This document shows positions 25,753 through 36,666 of a stretch of DNA of 64,000 nucleotides, piece after piece. The notes under the pieces are model-generated. The model saw only the letters and a list, made by a program, of their open reading frames with translations, did no database searches and was not told where the DNA came from. The translations under genes were made by a program, and so were the position numbers. Positions within the stretch are counted from its first letter, which is position 1. Each line of letters starts with the position of its first letter. Source of the DNA: Desulfovibrionaceae bacterium (GTDB lineage Bacteria > Desulfobacterota > Desulfovibrionia > Desulfovibrionales > Desulfovibrionaceae); the NCBI GenBank assembly GCA_910575755.1, contig CAJTFO010000003.1, positions 186,001 to 250,000 on the forward strand. Reading direction: 5' to 3'.

Positions 25753-26610
25753 TCAGGCCGTGCGGCCGCGCCAGGACTGCACGGTGTTTTTGAGCAGCAT
25801 GGCTATGGTCATGGGACCCACCCCGCCGGGCACGGGCGTCATGGCGCGGGCTCTGGCGCTCACGCCCGCAAAGTCCGCGTCGCCGCAAAGCCCTTCCGGC
25901 GTGCGGTTGATGCCCACGTCAATGACCACCGCGCCTTCGCGCACCATGTCGGCGGTGATGAAGCGAGGACGGCCCAGGGCCAGAAAGAGAAAATCCGCGC
26001 TGCGGCATTCCGCCGCCAGATCGGCGGTGCGCGAGTGGCATACCGTCACTGTGGCGTTGGCGTAGTCGCCGGGCCGGGCCAGAAGCATGGCCAGCGGCTT
26101 GCCCACAATGTCCGAACGGCCCACCACCACGGCCTTTTTGCCCGCGGGCGAGAGGTCATAGCGCCGCAAAAGCTCCATGACGCCGGCGGGCGTGCAGGAA
26201 ACAAAACCCGGCAGCCCCAGGGACAGCCGCCCCACGTTTTCGGGGTGGAAGCCGTCCACATCCTTGGCCGGGTCAATGGCCAGCAGGCAGGCCTGAGCGT
26301 CCAGTCCTTCCGGCAGGGGCAGTTGCAGCAGAATGCCGTCCACATCCGGTCGCAGGTTGCATTCATGAATCAGGGCCAGCAACTCATGCTGGCCAGTGCC
26401 TGCGGGCAGATGATAAGGAAAGGAAATGATGCCCGTATCGGCGCAGGCCCGCTCCTTGTTGCGCACATACACTTCCGACGCCGGGTCCGCGCCCACCAGA
26501 ATAACCGCCAGGCCGGGCGCGCGGCGGCCACGGGCGCGGGCCTGGTCCACTTCGGCCCGCAGTTCCTCCCGGATGGCGCGGGCTGTTTTCTTACCGTCAA
26601 TGAGAATCAT
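25753..26610 (-). CDS. folD: FolD, methylenetetrahydrofolate dehydrogenase/cyclohydrolase
   Basis: A 285-residue bifunctional enzyme of one-carbon metabolism. It converts 5,10-methylene-THF to 10-formyl-THF via methenyl-THF. Hallmarks are '[14 protein letters not shown]' (catalytic Lys), 'LLQLPLPEG', '[11 protein letters not shown]' for NADP binding and '[14 protein letters not shown]' near the C-terminus. The length is standard. GGAG precedes ATG 26610. Confidence 0.96.
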   Translation of the reverse strand: MILIDGKKTARAIREELRAEVDQARARGRRAPGLAVILVGADPASEVYVRNKERACADTGIISFPYHLPAGTGQHELLALIHECNLRPDVDGILLQLPLPEGLDAQACLLAIDPAKDVDGFHPENVGRLSLGLPGFVSCTPAGVMELLRRYDLSPAGKKAVVVGRSDIVGKPLAMLLARPGDYANATVTVCHSRTADLAAECRSADFLFLALGRPRFITADMVREGAVVIDVGINRTPEGLCGDADFAGVSARARAMTPVPGGVGPMTIAMLLKNTVQSWRGRTA

Positions 26611-26743
26611 GGCTACTCCGGCGTTGCAGGTGCTGGAAGAAGCGCAGTATACGCCATGCGGGCGCGCGGCTCAAGCGCCACAAGACCCCGCAACGCCGGA
26701 GTTTGTCATCAATCTGGCCCCGGCTTGCCTGTTGCGCAACCCC

Positions 26744-27607
26744 CTATTTGCCGTGCCTGGCTTTCCACTGTTCGGAATTGGGGAAGAAGAGGGGCGAGCC
26801 ATACTTGTCCACGCCAAAGTCGCGGATGATGGTCTGGGCCTCGTCGCCCACCAGCCAGTCGGCGAATTTCAGGGCCGCATCCTTGTGGATGGCCGGGAAG
26901 CGCGCGGGATTCACGCGGATAAGCGCAATGAGGTTGAGCATAATGGGGTCGTTCTCCACCAGCACGTCCAAATTCAGGTCTTTGCGCAGGGTCAGCCAGG
27001 TGGCGCGATCCATGAGGGTATAGGCCTGCTGTTCGTTGGCATACAGCGTGGTGGCCTTGTTGCCCTTGGCGCCGTCGGCATAGCGCAGATACCAGGCGCC
27101 GTCGGGCGTCACGCCGGCGGCGTTCCAGATTTCCATTTCCTTCACATGGGTGCCGGACTTGTCATTGCGGGTCACAAAGGGGGCCTTGGCTCCGGCAATG
27201 GCCGCAAAGGCCGCGCCTGCGCTCTTCATGCCGCGAATGCCCGCCGGGTCCGCCTTGGGGCCGAGAATCACAAAATCGTTATACATGACGTCGCGCCGGT
27301 CAATGCCCCAGCCGGCGGCAATGAAGGCGTCCTCCAGCTTGCGGGCGTGCACGATGACCATATCGTAGTCGCCGCTTTCGGCCTTTTTGAGCGTGGCGCC
27401 TGTGCCCGCCTTGGCCCAGGTGACGGGCATGCCCGTCTGTTTGCTGAAGGTTTCCGCCAGCAGGGGGATGATGCCCGCGTCCACCGGACCAATAGTGCTG
27501 GAAATGCGCACGGTTTTGTCCGCCGCGCCTGCGTTGTCCGCCGCCTGGACGGGCGCGACGGCAAGGGCAAGGGCCAGAATCAGGGGAAGGATGTTCAGAA
27601 AACGCAT
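26744..27607 (-). CDS. tupA: TupA-like tungstate ABC-transporter binding protein
   Basis: A 287-residue periplasmic protein. The signal peptide ends near 'APVQAAD' and the mature part has 'VDAGIIPLLAETFSKQTGMPV', 'DMVIVHARKLEDAFIAAGWG' and 'RRDVMYNDFVILGP', all TupA-like. The usual TTTST oxyanion-contact stretch reads 'ISSTIGP' here. TupA supplies tungstate for tungsten enzymes such as formate dehydrogenase. No tupB or tupC is nearby, which is unusual. ATG 27607 is chosen because GAGGAG lies 7 bases before it. Confidence 0.85.
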   Translation of the reverse strand: MRFLNILPLILALALAVAPVQAADNAGAADKTVRISSTIGPVDAGIIPLLAETFSKQTGMPVTWAKAGTGATLKKAESGDYDMVIVHARKLEDAFIAAGWGIDRRDVMYNDFVILGPKADPAGIRGMKSAGAAFAAIAGAKAPFVTRNDKSGTHVKEMEIWNAAGVTPDGAWYLRYADGAKGNKATTLYANEQQAYTLMDRATWLTLRKDLNLDVLVENDPIMLNLIALIRVNPARFPAIHKDAALKFADWLVGDEAQTIIRDFGVDKYGSPLFFPNSEQWKARHGK

Positions 27608-27702
27608 ATGCTCACTCCTCGTAAAGATAATATGCTTTTTCATACATCATACAGCGGTGAAAGTCATGCCCTGCTCCGCTCTTGGCGCAAAGCCGCGCAA
27701 AT

Positions 27703-27750
27703 GCCGCAAGGCCCCGCACTTGTGAAAAAAAAAATGCGGGGCCTTGCGGC
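27703..27750. other. Long hairpin with an A10 loop
   Basis: GCCGCAAGGCCCCGCA (27703-27718) pairs perfectly with 27735-27750; the 16-base loop contains ten A on the plus strand. It lies between enolase and tupA, both on the minus strand. It may terminate the enolase transcript, but the T-run is in the loop, not after the stem, so ordinary Rho-independent function is not certain. Confidence 0.5.
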
Positions 27751-27793
27751 AAGTGCAGGGTATGCCGGGTCTGGACCCGGCCTCTCATTCACG

Positions 27794-27826
27794 GGGGCTG
27801 CGCCGCCGCAGCCCCTACGGTTTTTT
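27794..27826. terminator. GC-rich stem with T6 tail
   Basis: GGGGCTGCG (27794-27802) pairs with CGCAGCCCC (27807-27815), then TTTTTT at 27821-27826 on the plus strand. It is just downstream of enolase, whose direction is opposite, so its function as terminator for enolase relies on the stem alone. Confidence 0.45.
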
Positions 27827-27851
27827 CCCTATCTGCTTTTGCAAGCAGGCG

Positions 27852-29174
<1,323 letters not shown>

Positions 29175-29227
29175 TTAGGGGTGTATGCTCTGTCAGCCCG
29201 GATGCGCCAGAGGCAAACGCGCAATGG

Positions 29228-30019
29228 TCAGAGATTCTCCCTTGTCTCATAATACAGACGCCGCAGGCCCTCCAGCAGCAGCGCGGGCAGCACCTCATCA
29301 AAGACCGGACTGACCCTGGCGATGGAGGTGGCGAAACCGCCCGTGGCCAGAACCCTGACCGGATCGGGCATCTGCCGCCTGAGCCGTTGGCTGAGGCCTT
29401 CAACCATGCAGACAAAACCGAATACCAGACCGTGCTGGATGCTGGTGGCGGTGTTCCGTCCCGGCGCGGGCTCGCGCGCGCTGATGTCCAGATTGACTCT
29501 GGGCAGTTTGGCCGCCTCGCGCGACAGGGCGGCCAGGGCCGTGGCCGGGCCGGGAAAAATCAGGCCGCCCAGATAGGTCTGGCCGCTCACGCAGTCGAAG
29601 GTTACGGCGGTGCCGAAATCCACCACCAGCAGAGAGGCTGCGTCCGGGCAGAGGCGGCGGGCGGCAAAGGCGCCCACAAGACGGTCCGCTCCCACTTCGG
29701 AAGGCCGCTCATAGCGATTTTCCAGCGGGATGGGCAGGTCATCAGGCGCGCAGTACAGGGGACAGTCCAGATAGCGGGCCACGGCCTCGCGCAGCAGCGG
29801 GTCAAAACCCGGCACCACCGAGGAGGCCACACAGGCCGTGAGATTCGCCGCTTCCGTGCCGGCATGCCGCAGCAGGGCCAGCAGGGTCAGGCCCAGACTG
29901 TCCGGGGTATGGCCGGCATTGGCCGGCAGCGTGTAGGAGGTCAGCACGCGGCATTTGTTGGCCAGCCCCACCTTGATGGATGTATTGCCTATATCGAAGA
30001 GCAGAAGTTCCGGCTGCAT
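29228..30019 (-). CDS. coaX: Type III pantothenate kinase
   Basis: A 263-residue enzyme that phosphorylates pantothenate in the first step of coenzyme A synthesis. 'LLFDIGNTSIKVGL' (phosphate-binding loop), 'EVGADRLVGAFAAR' and 'LLVVDFGTAVTFD' are family motifs. Start at ATG 30019 is chosen because GGAGG lies before it and the in-frame extension is not conserved in type. The 273-base region upstream (to cobQ) holds no gene that I can support. Confidence 0.93.
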   Translation of the reverse strand: MQPELLLFDIGNTSIKVGLANKCRVLTSYTLPANAGHTPDSLGLTLLALLRHAGTEAANLTACVASSVVPGFDPLLREAVARYLDCPLYCAPDDLPIPLENRYERPSEVGADRLVGAFAARRLCPDAASLLVVDFGTAVTFDCVSGQTYLGGLIFPGPATALAALSREAAKLPRVNLDISAREPAPGRNTATSIQHGLVFGFVCMVEGLSQRLRRQMPDPVRVLATGGFATSIARVSPVFDEVLPALLLEGLRRLYYETRENL

Positions 30020-30292
30020 GGCGCCTCCGCGTCGGCGTGAAAAACAGGCGTTCAGAGGCCATTCACACTTGGCATGCAATGACTTCTGGCGTCAGGCGAG
30101 AGTGTGGCGCGGCGCGAAAAGCCGCCTTTTTCCGTCCTGCGGCGGTGCGGCAGGCGGGGTGATGAGGGTTGGCCTGAGAAGGAAAGTATGCCGGATTCAT
30201 GCGGCGGAGGCAAGTGCATGCAAAGCGTCCTTCGCGGCAGCACACTACGCCGCATGGCGGCGGCCATGTGCGCAAGGTCGATTCCCGTTTTT

Positions 30293-31879
30293 TTACCCTC
30301 TTTCCGGGAGGCCCAGCAGGCGGCAGACGGCAGCCATATCCAGCCCCGCCTCCACGGCGTCGGCCAGGCGATCCAGCTCCGGCCCCAGGTCATAGGCGAC
30401 GCCTGAAAGCGGCGCAAGGCCCCGCTCCCGGCGCAGGCGGTTGAGCAGCGCATGACGGAAGGGGTCCGCGTCAAACACGCCGTGCAGGTAGGTGCCCCAG
30501 ACCCGCGCCTTTCCGTCGGGCCCGGGCAGGCCCCAGCCCAGCGCCTGCCCGGCATGGTCGGCGATGAGCGGCGTCAGGGCCGATGCCGCGTTGCTCCCGG
30601 CGCTCATGGCGCAAGGCTGGCTGCGGCCGTGGCGGATTTCATAGCCCGTCACCGCCAGCGCCTCTCCGGCCAGCGCGGCCAGGGCGCGGCCCGAAGTCCG
30701 GCGCAGGCGCTTTGCCGCGCCCAGGGTCGTGCTCAGGGGCAGGAGGCCCAGGCCAGGCTCGTTGCCGCCTTCCTCCAGGTTCAGCGGGTCGGCGATGTCC
30801 CGCCCCAGCATTTGCAGGCCGCCGCAAATGCCCGCCAGCATCCCCCGACCGCGCTTCAGGGCGCGTTGCGCATACGCGCGCAAAGCTTCAGCCAGGCCCG
30901 ATTGCCGCAAAAAGCGCATATCCGCGATGCTGTTCTTGCTGCCCGGCAGAATCACCATATCCGGCGCGCCCAGTTCCTCGCCGCGTCGCGCCACGCGCAG
31001 GCGCACGCCCGCTTCGGCGCGCAGAGCGTCCAGATCGGTAAAATTGCTGATATGGGGCAGGTCCGCCAGCGCGATGTCCAGACAATCCGGCGCGCGGGCC
31101 GCATCCCCGGCCGTTGCGCCCAGGCCCGGCGTGATCCCCAGCTTGAAGCTCACGGAATCCTCTTCCGGCAGGCGCAGATCCTCCAGCATGGGCACTATGC
31201 CCAGAAAGGGTCTGCGCGTGCGGCGGCTCACCGCGGCCAGGGCCGGGTCCAGCAGAGAGGCGTCGCCCCGGAACTTGTTCAGCACATATCCGGCCACGCG
31301 CGCCCGGTCGGCCCGGCCCAGCAGGCTCATGGTGCCCACCAGGGCCGCAAAGGCCCCGCCGCGGTCAATGTCCGCCACCAGCAGCACCTGTGCCCCGGCG
31401 TGGCGGGCCATGCGCATATTCACGATATCATGCGCCCTGAGATTGATTTCCGCCGGGCTGCCCGCGCCTTCCAGCACCATGACGTCCATGCCGGCGGAAA
31501 GTTCGTCATAGGCGCGGCGCACGGCCTTCCAGGCTTCAGCCTTGTAGCGCAGGTATTCGCCTATGCGCATCCGGCCCACAGGGCGTCCCAGCACAATAAC
31601 CTGCGAACCCGTGTGGGAGGTGGGCTTGAGCAGCACAGGATTCATGCGCGCGTCGGCGGGCAGACCGCAGGCTACAGCCTGCAACGCCTGAGCCCGCCCC
31701 ATTTCCTCCCCCTGCCCGGTCACAAAGGAATTGAGGGCCATATTCTGGGCCTTGAAGGGGGCCACACGCAGGCCCCGGCGGGTCAGCAGGCGGCAGACGG
31801 CGGCAGTGAGCAGGCTTTTGCCGGCATTGGAACAGACGCCCTGAAACATCAGGGCCGGCGGATGGGCACGGAATCGCAT
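30293..31879 (-). CDS. cobQ: Cobyric acid synthase
   Basis: A 528-residue amidotransferase that amidates cobyrinate a,c-diamide in B12 synthesis. The N-terminal part has '[22 protein letters not shown]' (ATP-binding) and '[17 protein letters not shown]'. The glutaminase half has the Cys in '[10 protein letters not shown]' (about residue 350) and 'GTYLHGVFD'. No cobalamin riboswitch is evident upstream. Confidence 0.94.
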   Translation of the reverse strand: MRFRAHPPALMFQGVCSNAGKSLLTAAVCRLLTRRGLRVAPFKAQNMALNSFVTGQGEEMGRAQALQAVACGLPADARMNPVLLKPTSHTGSQVIVLGRPVGRMRIGEYLRYKAEAWKAVRRAYDELSAGMDVMVLEGAGSPAEINLRAHDIVNMRMARHAGAQVLLVADIDRGGAFAALVGTMSLLGRADRARVAGYVLNKFRGDASLLDPALAAVSRRTRRPFLGIVPMLEDLRLPEEDSVSFKLGITPGLGATAGDAARAPDCLDIALADLPHISNFTDLDALRAEAGVRLRVARRGEELGAPDMVILPGSKNSIADMRFLRQSGLAEALRAYAQRALKRGRGMLAGICGGLQMLGRDIADPLNLEEGGNEPGLGLLPLSTTLGAAKRLRRTSGRALAALAGEALAVTGYEIRHGRSQPCAMSAGSNAASALTPLIADHAGQALGWGLPGPDGKARVWGTYLHGVFDADPFRHALLNRLRRERGLAPLSGVAYDLGPELDRLADAVEAGLDMAAVCRLLGLPERG

Positions 31880-31983
31880 GGGCTTTTTCTTACCTTACAA
31901 GCGCGGACGACAGCAAGGCGACAACGAGGGAATCCACTGCCGCGCCACCTGGCTGAAAGTGAGCCGCCTGCGCAAATTTTATA

Positions 31984-31997
31984 CTGCTTCGAAGCAG
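31984..31997. promoter_or_regulatory. Palindrome upstream of sigma-54 promoter (possible activator site)
   Basis: CTGCTTCGAAGCAG is a 14-bp perfect palindrome about 90-100 bp before the sigma-54 promoter, the usual distance for an enhancer-binding protein site. A second inverted repeat, GTATA-N5-TATAC at 32002-32016, is close by and may bind the same or another regulator. Confidence 0.55.
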
Positions 31998-32083
31998 AAA
32001 GGTATAAAAAATATACACTACTGTTTCCGGAGTAAATTCAAAATTATATTTATTTTCAATATATTATCAGCAAAGTCCGGCTT

Positions 32084-32099
32084 TGGCACGCGCCTTGCT
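32084..32099 (+). promoter_or_regulatory. Sigma-54 (RpoN) promoter
   Basis: TGGCACG-CGCC-TTGCT matches the sigma-54 -24/-12 consensus (TGGCACG-N4-TTGCW) exactly, including the GG and GC pairs at correct spacing. Transcription should start near 32110 on the plus strand. The stretch downstream has no gene on this strand, which suggests a noncoding product. Confidence 0.85.
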
Positions 32100-32109
32100 A
32101 TAATAAAAA

Positions 32110-32325
32110 GCAGGAACGTCCGGAACCACCGGACAGTAAAGAAAACATCCGCTGACAGGCGGTTAACATATACGGAAAAACAGAACAAATTTCCGCGTCG
32201 TCCCAGCCCCCCTCAGGGACGGCGCGGCCCCCCCCAAAAAACCTCCTCCTTTGACAGAACCCTCTAGCCATCGAAACATCCCTCCTCGCGGCCGCCGGAA
32301 ACAACCGGCGGCCGCCCCTTCTTTT
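32110..32325 (+). ncRNA. Candidate sigma-54-dependent small RNA
   Basis: About 215 nt lie between the sigma-54 promoter and a strong terminator, with no plausible ORF. Predicted structure: hairpin GTCCGG-AACCA-CCGGAC (32118-32134); a 12-bp stem (32193-32204 with 32216-32227, one G-U pair) bearing an 11-base C-rich loop; then single-stranded C8A6 and CCTCCTCC, which could pair with Shine-Dalgarno sequences. These are features of mRNA-regulating small RNAs. It could instead be a vestigial leader cut off by the IS insertion just after it. Confidence 0.6.
32288..32325 (+). terminator. Rho-independent terminator of the candidate small RNA
   Basis: GCGGCCGCCGG pairs perfectly with CCGGCGGCCGC (11 bp) around AAACAA and is followed by CCCTTCTTTT. 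The stem is strong and the U-run is interrupted but adequate. Confidence 0.7.
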
Positions 32326-32424
32326 CAAATCTGCAATACTGCCCCAAATGTGCTTCAGAGCGGATTGTGAAAAATGGGAGACATTTGAATCGCCAGAGAT
32401 TCCGCTGAAAAGCCATCTCCCCGG

Positions 32425-32707
32425 GAGGTTGTCATTATAGAACCTGATGAGATGTGGCACTGTTTGCATGCAAAAAAACAAACTATGGATCTGGAAAGCT
32501 TATTGTCGCGATACCGATCAACCCATTGACTGGGAATGTGGCAATCGTGACCAGAACACTCTCGCAAGAGTGACGGCAAGGCTTCGCCGCTGGTCTGTCT
32601 GGTTCTTCTGTACCGACAACTGGAAAGTATATCCACGGGAAATACCCGAGGATGACCTCATTTTTCATGTGAACGGGCAAAGAGAAGATATTTCAGCATT
32701 CTTTTAG
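32425..32707 (+). pseudogene. IS1-family transposase remnant
   Basis: The conceptual product contains 'EPDEMWHCLHAKK' in one frame and 'NKLWIWKAYCRDTDQPIDWECG' then 'WFFCTDNWKVYPREIP' in the next, all typical of IS1-family DDE transposases. The two frames are separated by an A7 run that seems to have gained one base. The N-terminal domain and the C-terminal end (after about 'HVNGQ') are missing, so it is dead. A related, also damaged copy lies at 58800-59150 on the other strand. Confidence 0.75.
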
Positions 32708-32826
32708 CAATACTCTCCTCTGGAAAATCCCATGATACGGCAGGCTCTGGAGATATTGCCCAGTTCGGCGGCAAGATTGAGAAGTCCGGTCTTGTGTTTG
32801 ATGACGTTTTGGGTAAAATTTTTCAT
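32704..32826 (-). pseudogene. Truncated N-terminus of an IS481-like transposase
   Basis: ATG 32826 begins 'MKNFTQNVIKHKTGLL' followed by 'NLAAELGNISRACRIMGFSR', a helix-turn-helix start that is common in IS481-family transposases. The frame stops shortly after, where the IS1 remnant ends on the opposite strand. It is therefore a scar of two IS elements joined end to end. AGGGAG precedes the ATG. Confidence 0.6.
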
Positions 32827-32964
32827 TGGGAACTCCCTGGGCACGACGCCCGATTGATGGTTTGTTTGCACTTCCATCAAAACGGAGTTCCCTTTCCTTT
32901 TCAAGGGCCTACTGTCAGATCAAGTCGAAACTAGGGCAATTAACAGTTCGCCCTAGCTCTTTAC

Positions 32965-35109
32965 CTACTCGGTACGCACCGTCTTATCAAGATATGTTAC
33001 ACCGTAACGCACAAAATTGGGATTCAGGTGACCGCTATTCATATATATTGCCTCTCCTTTCACGTCGACTTTAGCACATTCTTCTTTGCATAAATATTCC
33101 ACCGGATCTATGATTTCCGCACCGCCTTTCCGTCCTGCGGCGGCAAGGGCCTTGCGGAGTGTATCAAATTGTCTGTTTTCCGGCACGTCATTCGTACCAT
33201 ACTGACCGTAAGCGGTTGCATAAAGCATTGTTTTACGATCCACTCCGCGCAGATTCAAATTAATAATCTGAGGGAATGACGTCAATTTGCGCATAACAAT
33301 ATCATAATAATTAAAGCTTAATGAATATGGTATATTAAGAACTAAAAAAACCTTCTTGCCCGTAGCATGAAAAGCCGCGCAGTAAGTTGAAAGCCTATCA
33401 AGCAGGCCTGTTGCCGATATGTCACCCAAAAAAATCTTGTCCGCATTACGCCCGAAACCATTAAAATACATAAACCACTGTGCTACAATTACAACATTTC
33501 GTATATCTTGTTTTGTTTTTATAAATTCGAGTGCATTCTCAGCATAACGCGTGTCATTTTCTTCAGAATACCTCATGCCTGGTATAGGAATTCTTCCCTC
33601 GTGAGTAAACCATATTGTTGTATTTGTTTTTTTCGACTCTACTTCTGACAATTCTTTTATTCTTGCGAAATACATCATTGCATTAGAATCACCAATAAAA
33701 AGCGTAGCTGATTTATTTTCAGTAGGTAATTCCATATAATGTGTTCCATTAAAAACATGGCAATTCTTTGCATCCACATTGAAAGGCCGCCATATTTCTT
33801 CAGGAACTGGAGGCACCTGATTTAAACAGGCACGCAGAGCGATGCCTTTAGCCTGCCACACGCAGGCCCCGGCACAACCAACGATAACCATCGCCGCCAG
33901 CAAACACCAGGCTTTTGCCTTGCATGCCTTTTTGCCAAAGCGGACAGGCTTTTCCACCATGAAATAAGTCAACGCCGCCAAAATGAAAGAAACGATAACC
34001 AATTCCACCCGTACAAGACGCGTAGAAGCATCCAGCGTCCCGTTATGAAAAATATAGGCGTAAGAAATGAGCGGCCAGTGCCACAGGTACAAAGGGTAGG
34101 AAATCAGCCCTATGCCCACGGACAGCTTGTTGGAAAACAACCATTTATTGATAAACGTATTCTGCCCCGCCGCGATGAGCAACAAGGTGCCGGCTACGGG
34201 GTAGGTGGCTTTACTGCCCGGCCAGCCCGCGCTCTCAGAAAAATGCACGCAAGAATAAACGAGTAACGCCAGGCCAGCCAGAGACGCGATTTCCCGCGCG
34301 GGCATCGCGCTTTTCTGAGGAAGCTCGCCGAGGTAAACAAGACGGACGGCAAAACGCAACAGAAAGTTTACCACGTCAGACACATACTTGCAGACATTCC
34401 AGAGTGGATGGCCAAAAAGCTGACGCCAGTAAACCGGATTTTCTCGCAAAACAGCCTGTAAGGCTGCCCCGGCAAAGAGTTCCCATGCTCTGGCCAGAGG
34501 CGAATAAAAATCTGCCACTTTATCTATATACCGTATATGAAGATTGTAGGAATATGAAAGAAAGCCCAAGGCAAGAATGACCGCAGCAAAGCGCAGCTTT
34601 TTTTTGTAACAACCCCAGAGCAGCAGAGGCAATATTATATAAAACTGCTCCTCTATGCCCAGACTCCAGAGGTGCAGCAGAATTTTTGTTTTTGAAGAAG
34701 TATCCCAGTAGCCGGATTCAGTCCAAAGTATGAAGTTGGAACTAAAAGTCGCCCCACCAAAAACGTGCTTGCCCAATGCCATGTATTCATCAGATAATAA
34801 TGCGAACCAGCCGAAGGCCAGGACGGACGCCATAACTGCCAGCAAAGCCGGGAAAATGCGGCGGACGCGGCGGATATAAAAGTCTGAAAAAGAAAAACGC
34901 CCGTCGCACAGAGCGTTCATAATAATACCGCTGATCAGATATCCAGAGATGACAAAGAAAACATCCACCCCGACAAAACCGCCCTTGAAATGTCCGGGGA
35001 AGGCGTGGAACAGCACAACCGCCAAAACCGCAAAGGCCCGCAACCCGTCTATGTCCGGACGGTAGCCGGGACGGGACGAGGCCAGACAGGACTGGAACCG
35101 GCTAACCAC
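32965..35109 (-). CDS. OafA/YrhL-type acyltransferase with SGNH domain
   Basis: A 714-residue membrane enzyme that O-acetylates surface polysaccharide. The acyltransferase-3 part (about 10-370) starts 'YRPDIDGLRAFAVLAVVLFHA' (with the invariant R-x10-H type motif 'LFHAFPGH') and has around ten membrane helices. The C-terminal periplasmic SGNH domain has the GDSN block 'LFIGDSNAMMYF' (about residue 474) and 'NSGHLNPNFVRYG' near the C-terminus in place of D-x-x-H. GTG 35109 is preferred (GGAG six bases upstream); GTG 35121 is an alternative. GC is lower than surrounding housekeeping genes and IS scars lie next to it, so transfer is likely. Confidence 0.88.
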   Translation of the reverse strand: MVSRFQSCLASSRPGYRPDIDGLRAFAVLAVVLFHAFPGHFKGGFVGVDVFFVISGYLISGIIMNALCDGRFSFSDFYIRRVRRIFPALLAVMASVLAFGWFALLSDEYMALGKHVFGGATFSSNFILWTESGYWDTSSKTKILLHLWSLGIEEQFYIILPLLLWGCYKKKLRFAAVILALGFLSYSYNLHIRYIDKVADFYSPLARAWELFAGAALQAVLRENPVYWRQLFGHPLWNVCKYVSDVVNFLLRFAVRLVYLGELPQKSAMPAREIASLAGLALLVYSCVHFSESAGWPGSKATYPVAGTLLLIAAGQNTFINKWLFSNKLSVGIGLISYPLYLWHWPLISYAYIFHNGTLDASTRLVRVELVIVSFILAALTYFMVEKPVRFGKKACKAKAWCLLAAMVIVGCAGACVWQAKGIALRACLNQVPPVPEEIWRPFNVDAKNCHVFNGTHYMELPTENKSATLFIGDSNAMMYFARIKELSEVESKKTNTTIWFTHEGRIPIPGMRYSEENDTRYAENALEFIKTKQDIRNVVIVAQWFMYFNGFGRNADKIFLGDISATGLLDRLSTYCAAFHATGKKVFLVLNIPYSLSFNYYDIVMRKLTSFPQIINLNLRGVDRKTMLYATAYGQYGTNDVPENRQFDTLRKALAAAGRKGGAEIIDPVEYLCKEECAKVDVKGEAIYMNSGHLNPNFVRYGVTYLDKTVRTE

Positions 35110-35159
35110 GCCGCGCTCCACCCACAGCCGAGGAAAGCCCTGTAATGCTAACTAGTTGC

Positions 35160-35557
<398 letters not shown>

Positions 35558-36316
35558 CTAAAAGGCTTTCCGCCCGAACACGCTGTCCAGCATGGAGGGA
35601 TCATTCTTGCGCGCGGCGGCCGCCGGATCCACCCAGGCCAGCACCACCCGGCCCATATCCCAGGCCAAAGAACGCGCGATGAGCCCCGAAGGATCCGCCG
35701 GGTTGCGCTCCTTGATGGAAAAGAGATAAAAATCATGCACCTGGCGCGCTTCCATCAGGCCGCCCTGGGCCAGGGACCAGAGCAGGACGCCGGTCTTCAC
35801 GTCATAGACTTCCAGAGACAGGGAGAGGGAACTTTCGCCGCCGGATCCGCCATCCATATAGTGATTGATATAGCCGCCCACCAGCAGCTCGGCCCCGCGC
35901 TGCCGGGCCAGGGCCAGAGAGCGGGCGCGCTCAAAGGGGCCGGCCGCGGGCGCGTATTCCAGGGCTTCAAAGGCATTGAGCGAAAGCCAGACCTGCCAGA
36001 CCTGGCGCGAGAGCAGGTCACTGAAGGTCACGGCATTGCGGATCTGCTGTACGGCGCGCAGGGGCACAAAGAGCGCGCGCGGGCGATGATCCAGCCTGCC
36101 GCGCGGAGACACATAGACGGCGGGAGGCTGGCGGCGCACGAAATTGTCGATCCGGATCTGAATGGGCGTGCTGAAATCCCCTGCCAGCGATATGGAGGAA
36201 CGGCTGTCATCCGGGCTGGTGGCGCAACCGCCGGCAAGCGCCAAAAACGGGATAAGAAACAGGGCCTGAAACAGGCCCGGCAGCAAAACGCGGCTCCGCA
36301 GGGGCAAGGGCTTCAT
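35558..36316 (-). CDS. Envelope lipoprotein, unknown function
   Basis: A 252-residue secreted lipoprotein. The N-terminus is a long hydrophobic signal with lipobox LAGGC (Cys about residue 31) followed by 'ATSPDD', which suggests outer-membrane sorting. The mature domain is mixed alpha/beta with 'GAELLVGGYINHYMDGG' and 'LSLEVYDVKTGVLLWSLAQGG', reminiscent of CsgG-like or ABC-type auxiliary lipoprotein folds. It is the last gene of a three-gene operon and overlaps the previous stop by four bases. Confidence 0.7.
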   Translation of the reverse strand: MKPLPLRSRVLLPGLFQALFLIPFLALAGGCATSPDDSRSSISLAGDFSTPIQIRIDNFVRRQPPAVYVSPRGRLDHRPRALFVPLRAVQQIRNAVTFSDLLSRQVWQVWLSLNAFEALEYAPAAGPFERARSLALARQRGAELLVGGYINHYMDGGSGGESSLSLSLEVYDVKTGVLLWSLAQGGLMEARQVHDFYLFSIKERNPADPSGLIARSLAWDMGRVVLAWVDPAAAARKNDPSMLDSVFGRKAF

Positions 36317-36657
36317 TGCGGTTTCTCCGAGGCTAGGCCCGCCTTCTGCAGGGAAGCGAGCAGTTTTTCCCGCGCGTCACGCAGGTTGTCCCGCAGGGCA
36401 AGGCGTCTGTCGGCCGGCAGGCGGCAGAAATCCGCGGTACGGGTCATCTCAGCAAGACGCGCCATGGCCTGCGCCAGTTCCGTCAGATGACGCGCCTCCA
36501 GCCCGGCCAGGGGCACGCTTCTGCCGGCAAGCTCCGCCAGATGGCCCAGTTCTTCGGCCTGGGAGCGGATGCCCTCAGGCCGGATCGCCGCGCCATATTT
36601 CCGACGTTTGCGAAATTCATGCCAAAAAAGAAACAGTTGACGCCAGAACCGGGCCAT
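36313..36657 (-). CDS. Conserved-looking hypothetical, helical
   Basis: A 114-residue protein with an aromatic, basic start ('RFWRQLFLFWHEFRKRRKYG') and long charged helices, but no motif I recognise. It sits between the YIP1-like and lipoprotein genes with overlaps or short gaps, so it is probably translated. The start at ATG 36657 lies 9 bases after the upstream stop. Confidence 0.55.
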   Translation of the reverse strand: MARFWRQLFLFWHEFRKRRKYGAAIRPEGIRSQAEELGHLAELAGRSVPLAGLEARHLTELAQAMARLAEMTRTADFCRLPADRRLALRDNLRDAREKLLASLQKAGLASEKPQ

Positions 36658-36666
36658 ACCGCAGCC

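Noticed and set aside
30452..32035. A 527-codon plus-strand frame opposite cobQ
   Set aside because: Its composition is low-complexity and the cobQ motifs on the minus strand are complete.
31880..32060. Cobalamin riboswitch upstream of cobQ
   Set aside because: No B12-box-like GCCACTG context or matching helix set was found on the minus strand.
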